The notes: generated by a model from the letters alone, not told the origin. A stretch of DNA of 64,000 bases from Actinoallomurus sp050942425 (GCF_050942425.1 NZ_CP192063.1:1302001-1366000); one strand, 5' to 3'. Numbered from the stretch's first letter, positions 49,867 to 59,108 are shown. Made by a program: numbers and translations.

Positions 49867-49916
49867 TTCCGGTGCCTCAGAGCGGTGGTCGGTCACCCTT
49901 GAGGCTCCGGGTGCCG

Positions 49917-50339
49917 TCACCTCATGGGCTGCGGCTGCTCGGCCGTCGGGATGATCACGGCGGTGCACTCGGGGCAGCGTCGCGCCGCCAGGGGGATCTT
50001 CATCGTGCACTCGGGGCAGTCGCGCTCGGTCTCCGCCTGCTTCCGATCGAACAGCTGCAGCAGGCGCGCGACCGGCAGCACGATCATGAAGTAGACGACC
50101 GCCGCGGAGATGAGGAAGGACAGGGCCTGGGTGAGGAATGCGCCGTAGGTGAACTGGGTCTTGCCGGCGTGGAGCACGAGGTCGTTGAAGTTGGGCGTCC
50201 CGCCCACGAGGGACAGCAGCGGGTTGATGAAGGAGTCGACGACGCTCTTGACGAGGTTGCTGAACTGGGTACCGATGACCACCGCCACGGCGAGGTCGAT
50301 CAGGTTGCCGCGCAGAATGAATTTACGAAAGCCGCTCAT
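49917..50339 (-). CDS. mscL: large-conductance mechanosensitive channel with C-terminal zinc ribbon
   Basis: A 140-residue MscL. MSGFRKFILRGNLIDLAVAVVIGTQFSNLVKSVVDSFINPLLSLVGG is the N-terminal and first transmembrane helix, and ALSFLISAAVVYFMIVLPVARLLQLF the second. After the second helix comes a CPECTMKIPLAARRCPEC zinc ribbon in place of the usual charged helix; this variant occurs in actinobacteria. The channel releases solutes under osmotic downshock. ATG 50339 or GTG 50342; TAACGT 7 nt before the GTG suggests a leaderless message. Confidence 0.93.
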   Translation of the reverse strand: MSGFRKFILRGNLIDLAVAVVIGTQFSNLVKSVVDSFINPLLSLVGGTPNFNDLVLHAGKTQFTYGAFLTQALSFLISAAVVYFMIVLPVARLLQLFDRKQAETERDCPECTMKIPLAARRCPECTAVIIPTAEQPQPMR

Positions 50340-50450
50340 CACGGCACGCACGTTACCGATACTTGACGATCCCGCCGAATGTGATCGTTCCACTGTGGAA
50401 CGTACCGCCCGTACGGACCTGCGGCGGGCCCGTACGGGACGGCGGGAGGG

Positions 50451-51842
50451 TCAGCGGTCGGCGGCGACGGTCTCGGCGGCGGTGGGTTCGGCCGCGCCGG
50501 CCCGGCCGTGGCGGACGAATGCGGCGATGAGCACGACGGCGGCGACCACGACCGACCACAGGACCTGTGGCCGCCCGCTGTCGTCGAACAGCATCGTGAT
50601 GAGGATCGCGGCGATCCCGGCGACCGTGGCGATGGTCAGGTACGGGAACAGCCACATGCGGACGAGCAGCCGGTCGGGCGCCTCTCGTTCCAGGCGGCGG
50701 CGCATCCGCAGCTGCGACACGGCGATCACCGCCCACACGAAGAGGGCTACGGCGCCGGAGCCGTTCAGCAGGAAGAGGAAGACCGTGTCCGGGCTGGTGT
50801 AGTTGAAGATCACCGCGAGGAACCCGAACGCCACCGACACCCAGATCGCGACGTGCGGGACGCCGCGTGCGGTGGTGGCCTTGAAGACCTTCGGCGCGTC
50901 GCCGCGCTCGGCCAGCGAGAAGGCCATGCGTGACGCCGTGTAGAGGCCGGAGTTCAGGCAGGACAGGACGGCGGTGAGGACGATGACGTCCATGATGGTG
51001 CCCGCCCCGGAGATGCCGATGTTGTCGAGCACCGCGACGTACGGGCTCTGCTTGACGCTGCTCGCGTTCCAGGGCAGCAGGGTGATGACGACGGCGATGG
51101 ACCCGAGGTAGAAGACCAGGATCCGCCAGATCACGCTGTTGACGGCGCGGGTGACCGCGCGGCCCGGGTCCTTCGACTCGCCCGCCGCGATCGTGACGAT
51201 CTCACTGCCCATGAACGCGAAGACCACGGTCAGCAGGCCGGTGATGACCGCGCCGTACCCGTGCGGGAAGAAGCCGCCGTGCCCGGTGAGGTTGGTCATG
51301 CCGACGGTGTGGGTGCCGGGCAGCAGCCCGAAGATGGCGAGCACGCCGAGCACGATGAACACGCCGATCGCGATGACCTTGATCAAGCTGAACCAGAACT
51401 CGAATTCCCCGTACGAGCCGACGGAGAACAGGTTCGTCGCGGTCAGCAGGGTCATCAGGAGCAGCGCCAGGAGCCACTGCGGCAGCTCGGGGATCCAGCC
51501 GTGCACGATCTTCGCGCCGGCGGTCGCCTCGACGGCGAGGACCACGGCCCAGAACCACCAGTACAGCCAGCCGATCGTGAAGCCCGCCCAGCGGCCGATC
51601 GCGCGGTCGGCGTACGCCGAGAAGGAGCCGGTGTCCGGCGACGCGGCGGACATCTCGCCGAGCATTCGCATCACGAGGACGACGAGCAGGCCGGCGATGC
51701 CGTACGAGACGAGGATCGCCGGACCGGTCGTGTGGATCCCGGCGCCGGAGCCGACGAACAGTCCCGCCCCGATGACGCCGCCGATGGCGATCATGCCGAC
51801 GTGGCGGTTCTTCAACCCCTTCTGGAGGCTTTGATCGGCCAT
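50451..51842 (-). CDS. amino acid permease (AAT/GABA-permease type)
   Basis: A 463-residue proton-coupled amino acid importer with twelve helices. The N-terminus KGLKNRHVGMIAIGGVIGAGLFVGSGAGIHTTGPAILVSYGIAGLLVVLVMRMLGEM is the AAT-family signature; FAFMGSEIVTIAAGESKDPGRAVTRAVNSVIWRIL is the second signature. It most resembles the GabP/AnsP group. AGGAGGGG precedes ATG 51842. No linked regulator. Substrate probably GABA, asparagine or an aromatic amino acid. Confidence 0.9.
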   Translation of the reverse strand: MADQSLQKGLKNRHVGMIAIGGVIGAGLFVGSGAGIHTTGPAILVSYGIAGLLVVLVMRMLGEMSAASPDTGSFSAYADRAIGRWAGFTIGWLYWWFWAVVLAVEATAGAKIVHGWIPELPQWLLALLLMTLLTATNLFSVGSYGEFEFWFSLIKVIAIGVFIVLGVLAIFGLLPGTHTVGMTNLTGHGGFFPHGYGAVITGLLTVVFAFMGSEIVTIAAGESKDPGRAVTRAVNSVIWRILVFYLGSIAVVITLLPWNASSVKQSPYVAVLDNIGISGAGTIMDVIVLTAVLSCLNSGLYTASRMAFSLAERGDAPKVFKATTARGVPHVAIWVSVAFGFLAVIFNYTSPDTVFLFLLNGSGAVALFVWAVIAVSQLRMRRRLEREAPDRLLVRMWLFPYLTIATVAGIAAILITMLFDDSGRPQVLWSVVVAAVVLIAAFVRHGRAGAAEPTAAETVAADR

Positions 51843-51940
51843 GTACCCCTCCTGTCGCTATGCGTGTTTGAAGCGTTACACCGCGAGCTCAGAGGAGCTT
51901 AAGTGGTGACTGGGGGACAATGTCCGGCTCAGGCACGATT

Positions 51941-51975
51941 AAAACCCGCCAGGCGCGATCTTCGAGCCTGGCGGG
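51941..51975 (-). terminator. rho-independent terminator with T-run
   Basis: CCCGCCAGGC and GCCTGGCGGG form a perfect 10-bp stem; read on the minus strand it is followed by TTTT. It ends the two-gene kinase/flavoprotein operon and is the most classical terminator in the window. Confidence 0.88.
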
Positions 51976-51992
51976 AGCGATCCTGGAGGTCG

Positions 51993-53420
51993 TCAGGTCT
52001 CGGGCTGCTCCGTCAGCGGCAGGAGCACCTGGAAGCGGGTGTCGCCCGGCTCCGACGTGACCCGCAGGTCGCCGTGGTGGCGGTTCACCACGATCCGCCA
52101 GGAGATGTCCAGCCCGAGGCCGGTGCCCTCGCCGACCGGTTTCGTCGTGAAGAACGGCTCGAAGATCCGCTCCCGCTGGTCTTCCGGAATGCCCGGACCG
52201 GTGTCGCAGATCTCGACGAGCGCCTGGTCGTTCTTCCGGCTCGTGCGGATCGTGAGCGTCCCCTCGCCCTTCATCGCGCCGAGCGCGTTGTCCACGAGGT
52301 TGGTCCAGACCTGGTTGAGCTCGCCGGCGTACGCCGGGATGTGCGGCAGCGACCGGTCGAACTCCTTCACGACCCGGACGTTCTTCCCGATCTTCCCCGA
52401 CATCATGATCAGGGTGGACACCAGGCCGTCGTGCACGTCCACCCACTGGAACGGGGCCCGGTCCATCTGGGAGTACTGCTTGGCCGCGCCGACGAGCGTG
52501 GAGATCCGGGTGGTGGCGTCCTCGATCTCGCCCATCAGCGTCTCGGTCTCGACCGCGTAGCCGAGCCAGCGCAGGGCCGTGCCCAGATGCTCGGTGCCGA
52601 CCGCCTCGCGCACCTCGTTCAGGCGATCGACCGTGATGCCGGCCGGCGCGAAGACGGCGGCGAGGTCCCAGCCGTCGGTGACGCCGTGCTCGTCGAACCA
52701 GTCGGTGAGCTCGTCCTCCCGGTCGGCGGTCTGCATCGCGGTCAGCTCCGGCGCGTCGGCGATCTGCTTGACCATGACCTCCTGGACGTCGATGAGGCGT
52801 TCGAGCAGGTCGGGGTCGATGGCGTTGCGGGCGAGCAGCGCCAACTTGTGCCGCATCCCCGCCACGCGCTCCCGCAGTGAGGAGGTGGCCCGGACGGCCG
52901 CGGCGGCCGGGTTGTTCAGCTCATGGGTCAGCCCGGCCGACAGCGCGCCGAGCGCGAGCAGCCGCTCCCGCCGGCCGACGGTGGCGTCGATGTTGCGCCG
53001 CCCGAGGAACATCCCCTCCAGCAGGTGCGCCGCCATCGGGAACCACGCGATGAAGCGTTCGCCGAACTCCGCGGTCGGCAGCGTGAGGGCCGTCATGTCG
53101 GTGACGGCGTACACCGAGGCGCCATAGCCCTGCTCGCGCCGATCGGTCATGTAGAACTGGGTCGCGCCGAAGTACGATCCCCGCTGCTCGCTCCGGACGA
53201 CCTCCACCTCGTCGCCGTGGACCATCCGGCACATGCGCAGCGTGCCGGACAACAGTACGTAGAAGCAGGTCGCGGGCTCGCCCTCGGCGATGACCTGAGC
53301 TCCCGCCTGGTAGTGCTCGATGGCCGCGTGCTCCGCGATCCACGCCACCTGCTCATCGGTGAGCGCCTCGAACAGGAAGAGGGTCCGCAGCTCGGCAGGG
53401 GAGAGGGATGCAGTGGTCAA
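51993..53420 (-). CDS. cyclic-nucleotide-binding histidine kinase
   Basis: A 475-residue soluble kinase. Residues 10-125 are a cNMP-binding fold (FEALTDEQVAWIAEHAAIEHYQAGAQVIAEGEPATCFYVLLSGTLRM). The H-box is ALSAGLTHELNNPAAAAVR (HELNNP type), and the ATPase part has LNQVWTNLVDNALGAM, CDTGPGIPEDQRERIFEPFFTTKPVGEGTGLGL. It starts at TTG 53420, 4 nt after a strong GGAGG and overlapping the stop of the receiver-flavoprotein (TTGA). The pair probably forms a redox or cNMP signalling unit. Confidence 0.9.
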   Translation of the reverse strand: MTTASLSPAELRTLFLFEALTDEQVAWIAEHAAIEHYQAGAQVIAEGEPATCFYVLLSGTLRMCRMVHGDEVEVVRSEQRGSYFGATQFYMTDRREQGYGASVYAVTDMTALTLPTAEFGERFIAWFPMAAHLLEGMFLGRRNIDATVGRRERLLALGALSAGLTHELNNPAAAAVRATSSLRERVAGMRHKLALLARNAIDPDLLERLIDVQEVMVKQIADAPELTAMQTADREDELTDWFDEHGVTDGWDLAAVFAPAGITVDRLNEVREAVGTEHLGTALRWLGYAVETETLMGEIEDATTRISTLVGAAKQYSQMDRAPFQWVDVHDGLVSTLIMMSGKIGKNVRVVKEFDRSLPHIPAYAGELNQVWTNLVDNALGAMKGEGTLTIRTSRKNDQALVEICDTGPGIPEDQRERIFEPFFTTKPVGEGTGLGLDISWRIVVNRHHGDLRVTSEPGDTRFQVLLPLTEQPET

Positions 53421-55075
53421 CGTTCCTCCAGGTACCGATGCACGAGCGCGACCGCCATCGCGCCCTCGCCGACGGCCGAGGCGACACGCTTCACCGATTG
53501 CGAGCGTACGTCACCGGCGACGAAGACCCCGGGTACGGACGACTCCAGGTAGAGCGGATCGCGGTCGAGGGTCCAGCCCTGGGGGCGGTGGCCCTCGCGC
53601 AGCAGGTCCGGCCCGGTGCACACGAAGCCGTGGGAGTCCCGGAAGATCGAGTCGCCGAGCCATTCCGTACGGGGCGCCGCGCCGATGAACACGAACAGGT
53701 GGTTCGTCGGCAGGGTCTCGGTGGCGCCGGTGCTCGCGTCGCGCAGCGTCACCCGCTCCAGATGCTCCTCACCCTCCACGGCCTCGACCGTGGTGCACAC
53801 CCGGACCCGGACGTTGTCGATGGCCCGGAGCTGCTCGATCAGGTAGTACGACATCGAGCGTTCCAGGGCCGGGCCCCGTACGAGGAGGTTGACCGTCCGG
53901 GCGTAGCGGGAGAAGAACACCGCGGCCTGGCCGGCGGAGTTCGCCCCGCCGACGATGTAGACGTCCTCGCCGCTGCAGGACTGGGCCTCGGTCGACGCGG
54001 AGCCGTAGTACACGCCCCGGCCGGTGAGGCGCTCGATGCCCTCCGCCTGCAGGGCCCGGTAGGACACGCCCGTCGCCAGTACCACGGCGTGCGTGGCGAT
54101 CTCCGAGCCGTCGCCGAACGTGATCACCCGGGCCGAGCCGCGGACGGTCAGCCCGACGACGTCGCGGGCGGTGAGCACCTCGGCGCCGAACTTCAGCGCC
54201 TGCCGCCGCGCGCGGCCGGTGAGCTGCGCGCCGGAGACGCCGTCGGGGAAGCCGAGGTAGTTCTCGATCCGGGAGCTCTGCCCGGCCTGGCCGCCGGTGG
54301 CCTTCTTCTCGACCAGGACGGTCCGCAGGCCCTCGGACGCGCCGTACAGGGCGGCCCCCAGCCCGGCGGGACCGCCGCCGATCACGACGAGGTCGTAGAA
54401 CTCCGCGGCCGGTTCGGTCGACAGCCCGACGGCGGCGGCGATCTCCGAGCCGGTCGGGGCGCGCAGCGCCTTGCCGTCCGGCGTGATGACCACCGGGATC
54501 TCTTCCTGGGTGGCGCCGGCCGCGTCCAGCAGCCGGCAGGCCTCGGGCTCGTCGACGGAGTACCACCGGTAGGGGACCGAGTTGCGGGCCAGGAACTGGC
54601 GCACCTCATACGACGGCCGCGACCAGCGGTGCCCGATGAGCTTGGTCTCCTCGACCGGGCGGTCGCCGACGGCGTGCCAGGTCTCCACCAGCGCGTCCAC
54701 CACCGGGTACAGCTTCTCCTCCGGGGGGTCCCAGGGCTTGAGCAGGTAGTGGTCGACGTCCACGACGTTGATCGCCTGGATCGCGGCGTCGGTGTCGGCG
54801 TAAGCGGTGAGCAGGGCGCGCCGGGCGTGCGGGAACAGGTCCATCGCCTGCTCCAGGAAGGCGATGCCGTTCATGTTCGGCATTCGGTAGTCGGCGAGGA
54901 TCGCGGCGACCGCGTCGCCGCGCAGCTTGATCTCGCGCAGGGCGTCCAGGGCGTCGGCACCTGAGTCTGCCCGGACGACGCGGTAGTCGGTTCCGTAACG
55001 TCGCCGCAGGTCACGGGCGACGGCACGGGAGACCGAGGGATCATCGTCGACCGTCATCAGGATGGGCATGCTCAT
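53417..55075 (-). CDS. response-regulator receiver fused to thioredoxin-reductase-like flavoprotein
   Basis: A 552-residue fusion. The N-terminal receiver (ILMTVDDDPSVSRAVARD, Asp62 in ILADYRMPN, Lys in YLLKPWDPPE) is followed by a thioredoxin-like linker (residues 165-220, VPYRWYSVDEPEACRLL) and a TrxR-type flavin domain (VVIGGGPAGLGAALYGASEGLRT, VYIVGGANSAGQAAVFFSRYA, VPGVFVAGDVRSQSVKRVASAVGEG). The redox CxxC of TrxR is replaced by SAST. ATG 55075 (MSMPIL) is a likely start; ATG 55087 is possible. Co-transcribed with the partner kinase. Confidence 0.88.
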   Translation of the reverse strand: MSMPILMTVDDDPSVSRAVARDLRRRYGTDYRVVRADSGADALDALREIKLRGDAVAAILADYRMPNMNGIAFLEQAMDLFPHARRALLTAYADTDAAIQAINVVDVDHYLLKPWDPPEEKLYPVVDALVETWHAVGDRPVEETKLIGHRWSRPSYEVRQFLARNSVPYRWYSVDEPEACRLLDAAGATQEEIPVVITPDGKALRAPTGSEIAAAVGLSTEPAAEFYDLVVIGGGPAGLGAALYGASEGLRTVLVEKKATGGQAGQSSRIENYLGFPDGVSGAQLTGRARRQALKFGAEVLTARDVVGLTVRGSARVITFGDGSEIATHAVVLATGVSYRALQAEGIERLTGRGVYYGSASTEAQSCSGEDVYIVGGANSAGQAAVFFSRYARTVNLLVRGPALERSMSYYLIEQLRAIDNVRVRVCTTVEAVEGEEHLERVTLRDASTGATETLPTNHLFVFIGAAPRTEWLGDSIFRDSHGFVCTGPDLLREGHRPQGWTLDRDPLYLESSVPGVFVAGDVRSQSVKRVASAVGEGAMAVALVHRYLEER

Positions 55076-55430
55076 AGCCCGAATCATTCCAGCTCATCGC
55101 TTTCCGGACGAGGCTTCCGCTGGCCGGGCCGGGCCGGTCCCACCTCGGTCCGCGGCCGGACATGCGATACGTGATGGGCCCGCCGCGCTGGGCGACGGGT
55201 TACGGACACGCCGCCCGAGGTGAGGTCTTTATCACCGTACGGTGATGGTGCCGATATCCAGCGTCATCTCTCCACGTCGACTCATGTCGGCATCTGTTGC
55301 CAACTGATTATCCAGAGTCACCCACGTACCCATCGTTACCTGTGGTAGTTATTTGGCTTCCCTCCGAGATAACGGTCTCGCGAGATCCCCCGCTCGCCTC
55401 CCCCCTGAATCACGATCTCCTGGAGTATTC
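55076..55430. other. 355-bp divergent promoter region
   Basis: The spacer between the receiver-flavoprotein operon and the L,D-transpeptidase gene is relatively AT-rich. ATCACCGTACGGTGAT at 55231-55246 is a perfect 16-bp palindrome and a likely operator. No open frame of note. TTGGCTTCC near 55352 and ACGATC near 55411 could belong to the promoter, but I cannot fix a -35/-10 pair. Confidence 0.5.
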
Positions 55431-56264
55431 GTGACCGATCGTTCCAACCGCGCCCGTCGCGGCCGTGCGGCAGTGCCGTACGCGGCGATGGACGCGCGCA
55501 GTCTGACGACGGCCGCCGTGGTCATCGCGGCCGTCGCGATGGCGGCGACGGGCTGTGGCAAGAGCCACTCGTCGCCGCAGGCCGGCGACAAGGCGGCACC
55601 ATCCATCGGGAAGCTTCCGCAGACGACGACCTACACGACCGTGAAAGGCCTCGGCCAGGACACCGCCGCCGCCGCGACCGACGGCGCGGTGGTGCACCCG
55701 AAGGCGGCCGTGCCGGTCTCGGCCACGGCCGGGGGGCCGCCGGTCGCCGCGCTGCCCAGCACCCAGCTCGGCAGCCCCACCTGGGTCCCGGTCGTCGCGA
55801 CGAAGCCGGGCTGGGACCAGGTGCTGCTGCCCAGCCGGCCGAACCGCTCCACCGGCTGGATCCCCACCGGGAAGGTCGGCCTGGACACCGCCCGCAGCCC
55901 GTACCTCATCAAGGTCGACACCTCGGCGCGCACGCTCACGCTCACCAAGTCCGGCCACAAGCTCGGCAACTGGACCGTCGCGGTGGGCGCCGCCAAGACG
56001 CCGACTCCCGTCGGGCGGACGTTCCTGCTGGCCTCACTCGCGCCCGCCAAGAAGACCTTCAGCCCGCTGATCCTGCCGGTCGGGGCGCACTCCGAGACGC
56101 TCGACACCTTCGGCGGCGGCCCCGGCACGGTGGCCTTCCACGGCTGGCCGAGCGCGTCGGTGTTCGGCAAGGCGGTCACGCACGGCTGCGTCCGCGTACC
56201 CGCGGACGCCCTGACGAAGCTGTCCGAGGTACCCCTCGGCACGCCGGTCGTCGTCACGGCCTGA
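55431..56264 (+). CDS. L,D-transpeptidase (YkuD) lipoprotein
   Basis: A 277-residue exported peptidoglycan crosslinker. The N-terminal signal is unusually long; the lipobox is AMAATGC (Cys about residue 43) after TTAAVVIAAVAMAATG. The YkuD domain at residues 160-277 starts YLIKVDTSARTLTL and has the active-site motif HGWPSASVFGKAVTHGCVRVP with catalytic Cys and His. GTG 55431 is preferred because TGGAG is 5 nt upstream; ATG 55490 would start near the signal core. It makes 3-3 crosslinks outside the membrane (family knowledge). Confidence 0.9.
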   Translation: MTDRSNRARRGRAAVPYAAMDARSLTTAAVVIAAVAMAATGCGKSHSSPQAGDKAAPSIGKLPQTTTYTTVKGLGQDTAAAATDGAVVHPKAAVPVSATAGGPPVAALPSTQLGSPTWVPVVATKPGWDQVLLPSRPNRSTGWIPTGKVGLDTARSPYLIKVDTSARTLTLTKSGHKLGNWTVAVGAAKTPTPVGRTFLLASLAPAKKTFSPLILPVGAHSETLDTFGGGPGTVAFHGWPSASVFGKAVTHGCVRVPADALTKLSEVPLGTPVVVTA

Positions 56265-56427
56265 TCTCACCGCCGGAGCGGATCAGTCTCTCCGCCCGGC
56301 CGGAGCGGTCGGCGGCGGTCCGATATCCGGCCCGCCGGCCATCTAATCCCGGGCATCGCGCCCGGTCCTCGCCACGGCCCGTCCGGGCACTGTGGCATGC
56401 CTTTTCCGCATCGAAGGAGTTTCACTC

Positions 56428-57126
56428 GTGCGTTCGACACGTCTGGCCGCCACTACCGCGGTCATCGCCGGTGCGCTGGCCGCGCCTCTGGCCCTGACCG
56501 GCACCGCCTCGGCCACCGCCGGGACGGGCTCGGCCTATGGCCTGGCCGCCACCGGTCTGGTCAACATCCCGCAGACCCCCGCGGTCACCGCCACCGCCGA
56601 CAAGAGCCTGGTGAGCCTGCCGGCCAACCCCCTCATCGACGTCAAGGTCCTGCACGTCACCGCCAAGCCCGCCTCCGCCCGCGCCAGCGTGGTCGACCTG
56701 AGCATCGCCAAGGCCGCCCTGACCGCCCACCTCGTCACCGCCACCTGCAAGGGCGGCACCGGCACCTCCACCCTGGCCGACGCACGCATCGGCAACCACC
56801 GGCTCGCCGCCTACGCCGCGCCCAACAGCGCCCTGAACGTCCCCGTCCAAGGACTGGGCACCGTCGGAGTCACGCTCAACAAGCAGGTCCGCAACCCCGA
56901 CGGCAGCCTCACCGTCACCGCCATCGAGGTCCGCCTCACCGACGCCCAGACCATCAGCATCTCCTCCGCCACCTGCGCGCGTACCGGCGGCACGCCCACG
57001 ACCCCGCCCGGCGGCCCGACCGAGACCCCGGTCCCCACCCCGACCGCTCCCGGTAGCCCCACCACCCCGCCGAGCCAGGCGCCCAAGCCCACCCCCGTCC
57101 CCAGCAACCTTCCCGTCACCGGCTGA
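56428..57126 (+). CDS. secreted 'choice-of-anchor P'-like protein ending in LPVTG
   Basis: A 232-residue exported protein. The signal peptide is RLAATTAVIAGALAAPLALTG (cleavage near ASA-TAG). The middle (SAYGLAATGLVNIPQTPAVTATADKSLVSLPANPLIDV, ATCKGGTGTSTLADARIGN, VTAIEVRLTDAQTISISSATCA) matches actinobacterial choice-of-anchor P surface proteins. A Pro/Thr-rich wall-spanning stalk of 40 residues follows and the protein ends exactly at SNLPVTG. The sortase motif is present, but the hydrophobic helix and positive tail normally after it are absent, so standard sorting should fail. GAAGGAG precedes GTG 56428. Confidence 0.78.
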   Translation: MRSTRLAATTAVIAGALAAPLALTGTASATAGTGSAYGLAATGLVNIPQTPAVTATADKSLVSLPANPLIDVKVLHVTAKPASARASVVDLSIAKAALTAHLVTATCKGGTGTSTLADARIGNHRLAAYAAPNSALNVPVQGLGTVGVTLNKQVRNPDGSLTVTAIEVRLTDAQTISISSATCARTGGTPTTPPGGPTETPVPTPTAPGSPTTPPSQAPKPTPVPSNLPVTG

Positions 57127-57143
57127 CGCCGGCCTGACCGCCG

Positions 57144-57182
57144 ACGGTCTCCGCAGGGACTCGGGGTCCCCGCGGAGACCGT
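57144..57182 (+). terminator. strong hairpin terminator
   Basis: ACGGTCTCCGC and GCGGAGACCGT (11 bp), extended inward by GGGAC/GTCCC around a 5-nt loop, 18 nt after the LPVTG stop. Confidence 0.8.
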
Positions 57183-57578
57183 TCGCGCGTGCCGGAGCCG
57201 CAAAGCAGGGTAATGCCAGTAAAAGTGACAAAACGTCCCGCCAGAACTACAGAACCACTACTATTTCCCTCCCATGCGCGACCTGGCTCCTGCCCGAACC
57301 AGGACGAACATCGCGGCTGAGGCGAGGGGATCGAGATAGAGACGTACGAATGCGTGAGTCGGCAAAAGCGAATCGGTTTCACTTCTTGCCGCTCTAGTCG
57401 CCTCTTCGTGCGCCGCTCCGCCGAGGACGTCGCCGCCTTCCGCGCCGAACGGCGCGCTCACGCCGATTTACCGACTATTTGGTGAGTGCGGTCGGACGTC
57501 CCCGTTCGTTGCGGGTGGACCGGCCCATGGCTCCCGGATGACCCCGTTCCGATCCAACCGCCGACGAGGACCTGATTC
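57183..57578 (+). other. 396-bp upstream region of conservon
   Basis: No gene seen. The stretch 57200-57290 is AT-richer than the rest (GTAAAAGTGACAAAACG, ACTACTATTTCCC) and looks like a promoter zone, but I cannot fix a unique -35/-10 pair. CGCCGAACGGCGCGC near 57440 is a short inverted repeat. Confidence 0.4.
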
Positions 57579-59108
57579 ATGTCAGCAAACGTTCCAACCC
57601 ACGAGCGGGCCGAGCGCCCGCCGATGGACCGGGCCCTGCTCGTCCTGCTGGCCGCGGTGATCGTCACCGGGGGCGGCTGCCTGGTGGCGACGGCCTCGGT
57701 CCCCGCCGCCGACCGCGCGGTCGTGGCCGCCTACACCGGGGTCGCCGCGCTCGTCATCTGCGTCGCGCTCACGCTCGCCGCCTACGGACTCCAGACCGCC
57801 CGCCTGCTCCGCGACCGGATGGGCGTGATGGAGTCGGACCTCGGCCGGCTCTCCGACCAGACGCTGCCCGCCGTGGTGAAGCGGCTGCGCGACGGCGCGT
57901 CCACCGACACGGCCATGTCCGCGGTCGAACAGCCCGGCGACGCCACCCACCGGCGCATCCTCCGCACCCTCGTCGACGAGGTCGGGCGGGGAGAGCGCAT
58001 GCGCGCGGCCGCGATGACGGCCTGTGCGAACGCCGCCGGCCGCGTCCAGGCGCTGGCCACGAGCATGCTCGCCGACCTGCGCGAGATGGAGAACCGTCAC
58101 GATGAGGAGGTCCTCGGCGACCTGCTCAAGGTCGACCACGCGACCGCGCAGGCCAGCCGCCTCGCCGACAGCATCGCCGTGCTGACCGGCGCCCGCTCGG
58201 GCCGCCGCTGGACCAAGCCGATCGTGATGGAGAGCATCCTGCGCGGCGCCGTTGGCCGAATCAGCGCCTACCAGCGGGTGCGGACGCACTCCACCAGCAG
58301 CGTCGCCGTCGCCGGATACGCCGCCGAAGGCGTCATGCACGCACTGGCCGAGCTGATGGACAACGCGACGAGCTTCTCGCCGCCCTCCGAAGAGGTCCAC
58401 GTGTACGTCGAAGAGGTGTACGCGGGCATCGTGGTCACGATCGAGGACGGTGGCCTCGGCATGAGCGCCGCGGCGCTGGAGCGCGCGGAGCGGGCCGTCT
58501 CCTCCGAGTCCCTCGACCTGACGACGCTGTCCGGTACACGTCTCGGCCTCGCGGTGGTGGGCTGCCTCGCCCGCAAGCACGGCCTGACCGTCTCCTTCCG
58601 CCCGTCCTCCCGTGGCGGCACCGGCGTGGTCGTCATGATCCCGCGGCAGCTGATCACGCAGGCGCTGGTGACCGTCGAGGGCGCGCCGCGCACCGTCGGC
58701 ACGGGTATCCGTCAGGGCGTCGCCGAGCGGACCGGTCTGGACGCCGTCCCGGGCGATCTGGCCATTCCCGAGCCGGTCGGCGCCGTCGCCACGCGGGTGG
58801 ACGTTCCCGTCGAGGCCGCGGCGCCCGTCGGCGCGGACGAGGACATCGCGGTGACGACCGGGCCGCTCAACATCGTCGAGGCCGAAAGCGAGAGCACCAC
58901 GACCAGTGACGAGATGATCGCCGGACTGCCGAAGCGCCGCAGGGGACAGACGCTCGCGGCGGCGTCCTCCGAGCCGGCCGAGGAACCGAAGCCTCGATCC
59001 GCGAAGCCCGCGTCCGACCCCGCAGCCAGGTTCAGCGCCTTCCGCGAGGCCGGACGCCGCCAGCGTACGAGCGATGACGCGCCCGCCTCCGACACGGATG
59101 AGGCCTGA
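57579..59108 (+). CDS. cvnA: conservon histidine-kinase-like sensor (CvnA)
   Basis: A 509-residue membrane protein. Two N-terminal helices (ALLVLLAAVIVTGGGCLVA and VVAAYTGVAALVICVALTLAAYGL) precede a coiled-coil region (residues 75-200, MGVMESDLGRLSDQTLPAVVKRLRD). The ATPase part has the N-box MHALAELMDNATSFSPPSEEVHVYVEEVYAGIVVTIEDGGLGMSAA and TRLGLAVVGCLARKHGL. The C-terminal 150 residues are disordered and acidic. As in known conservons, the expected phospho-His region is atypical. It heads the operon with CvnB, CvnC, CvnD and P450s. Confidence 0.93.
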   Translation: MSANVPTHERAERPPMDRALLVLLAAVIVTGGGCLVATASVPAADRAVVAAYTGVAALVICVALTLAAYGLQTARLLRDRMGVMESDLGRLSDQTLPAVVKRLRDGASTDTAMSAVEQPGDATHRRILRTLVDEVGRGERMRAAAMTACANAAGRVQALATSMLADLREMENRHDEEVLGDLLKVDHATAQASRLADSIAVLTGARSGRRWTKPIVMESILRGAVGRISAYQRVRTHSTSSVAVAGYAAEGVMHALAELMDNATSFSPPSEEVHVYVEEVYAGIVVTIEDGGLGMSAAALERAERAVSSESLDLTTLSGTRLGLAVVGCLARKHGLTVSFRPSSRGGTGVVVMIPRQLITQALVTVEGAPRTVGTGIRQGVAERTGLDAVPGDLAIPEPVGAVATRVDVPVEAAAPVGADEDIAVTTGPLNIVEAESESTTTSDEMIAGLPKRRRGQTLAAASSEPAEEPKPRSAKPASDPAARFSAFREAGRRQRTSDDAPASDTDEA

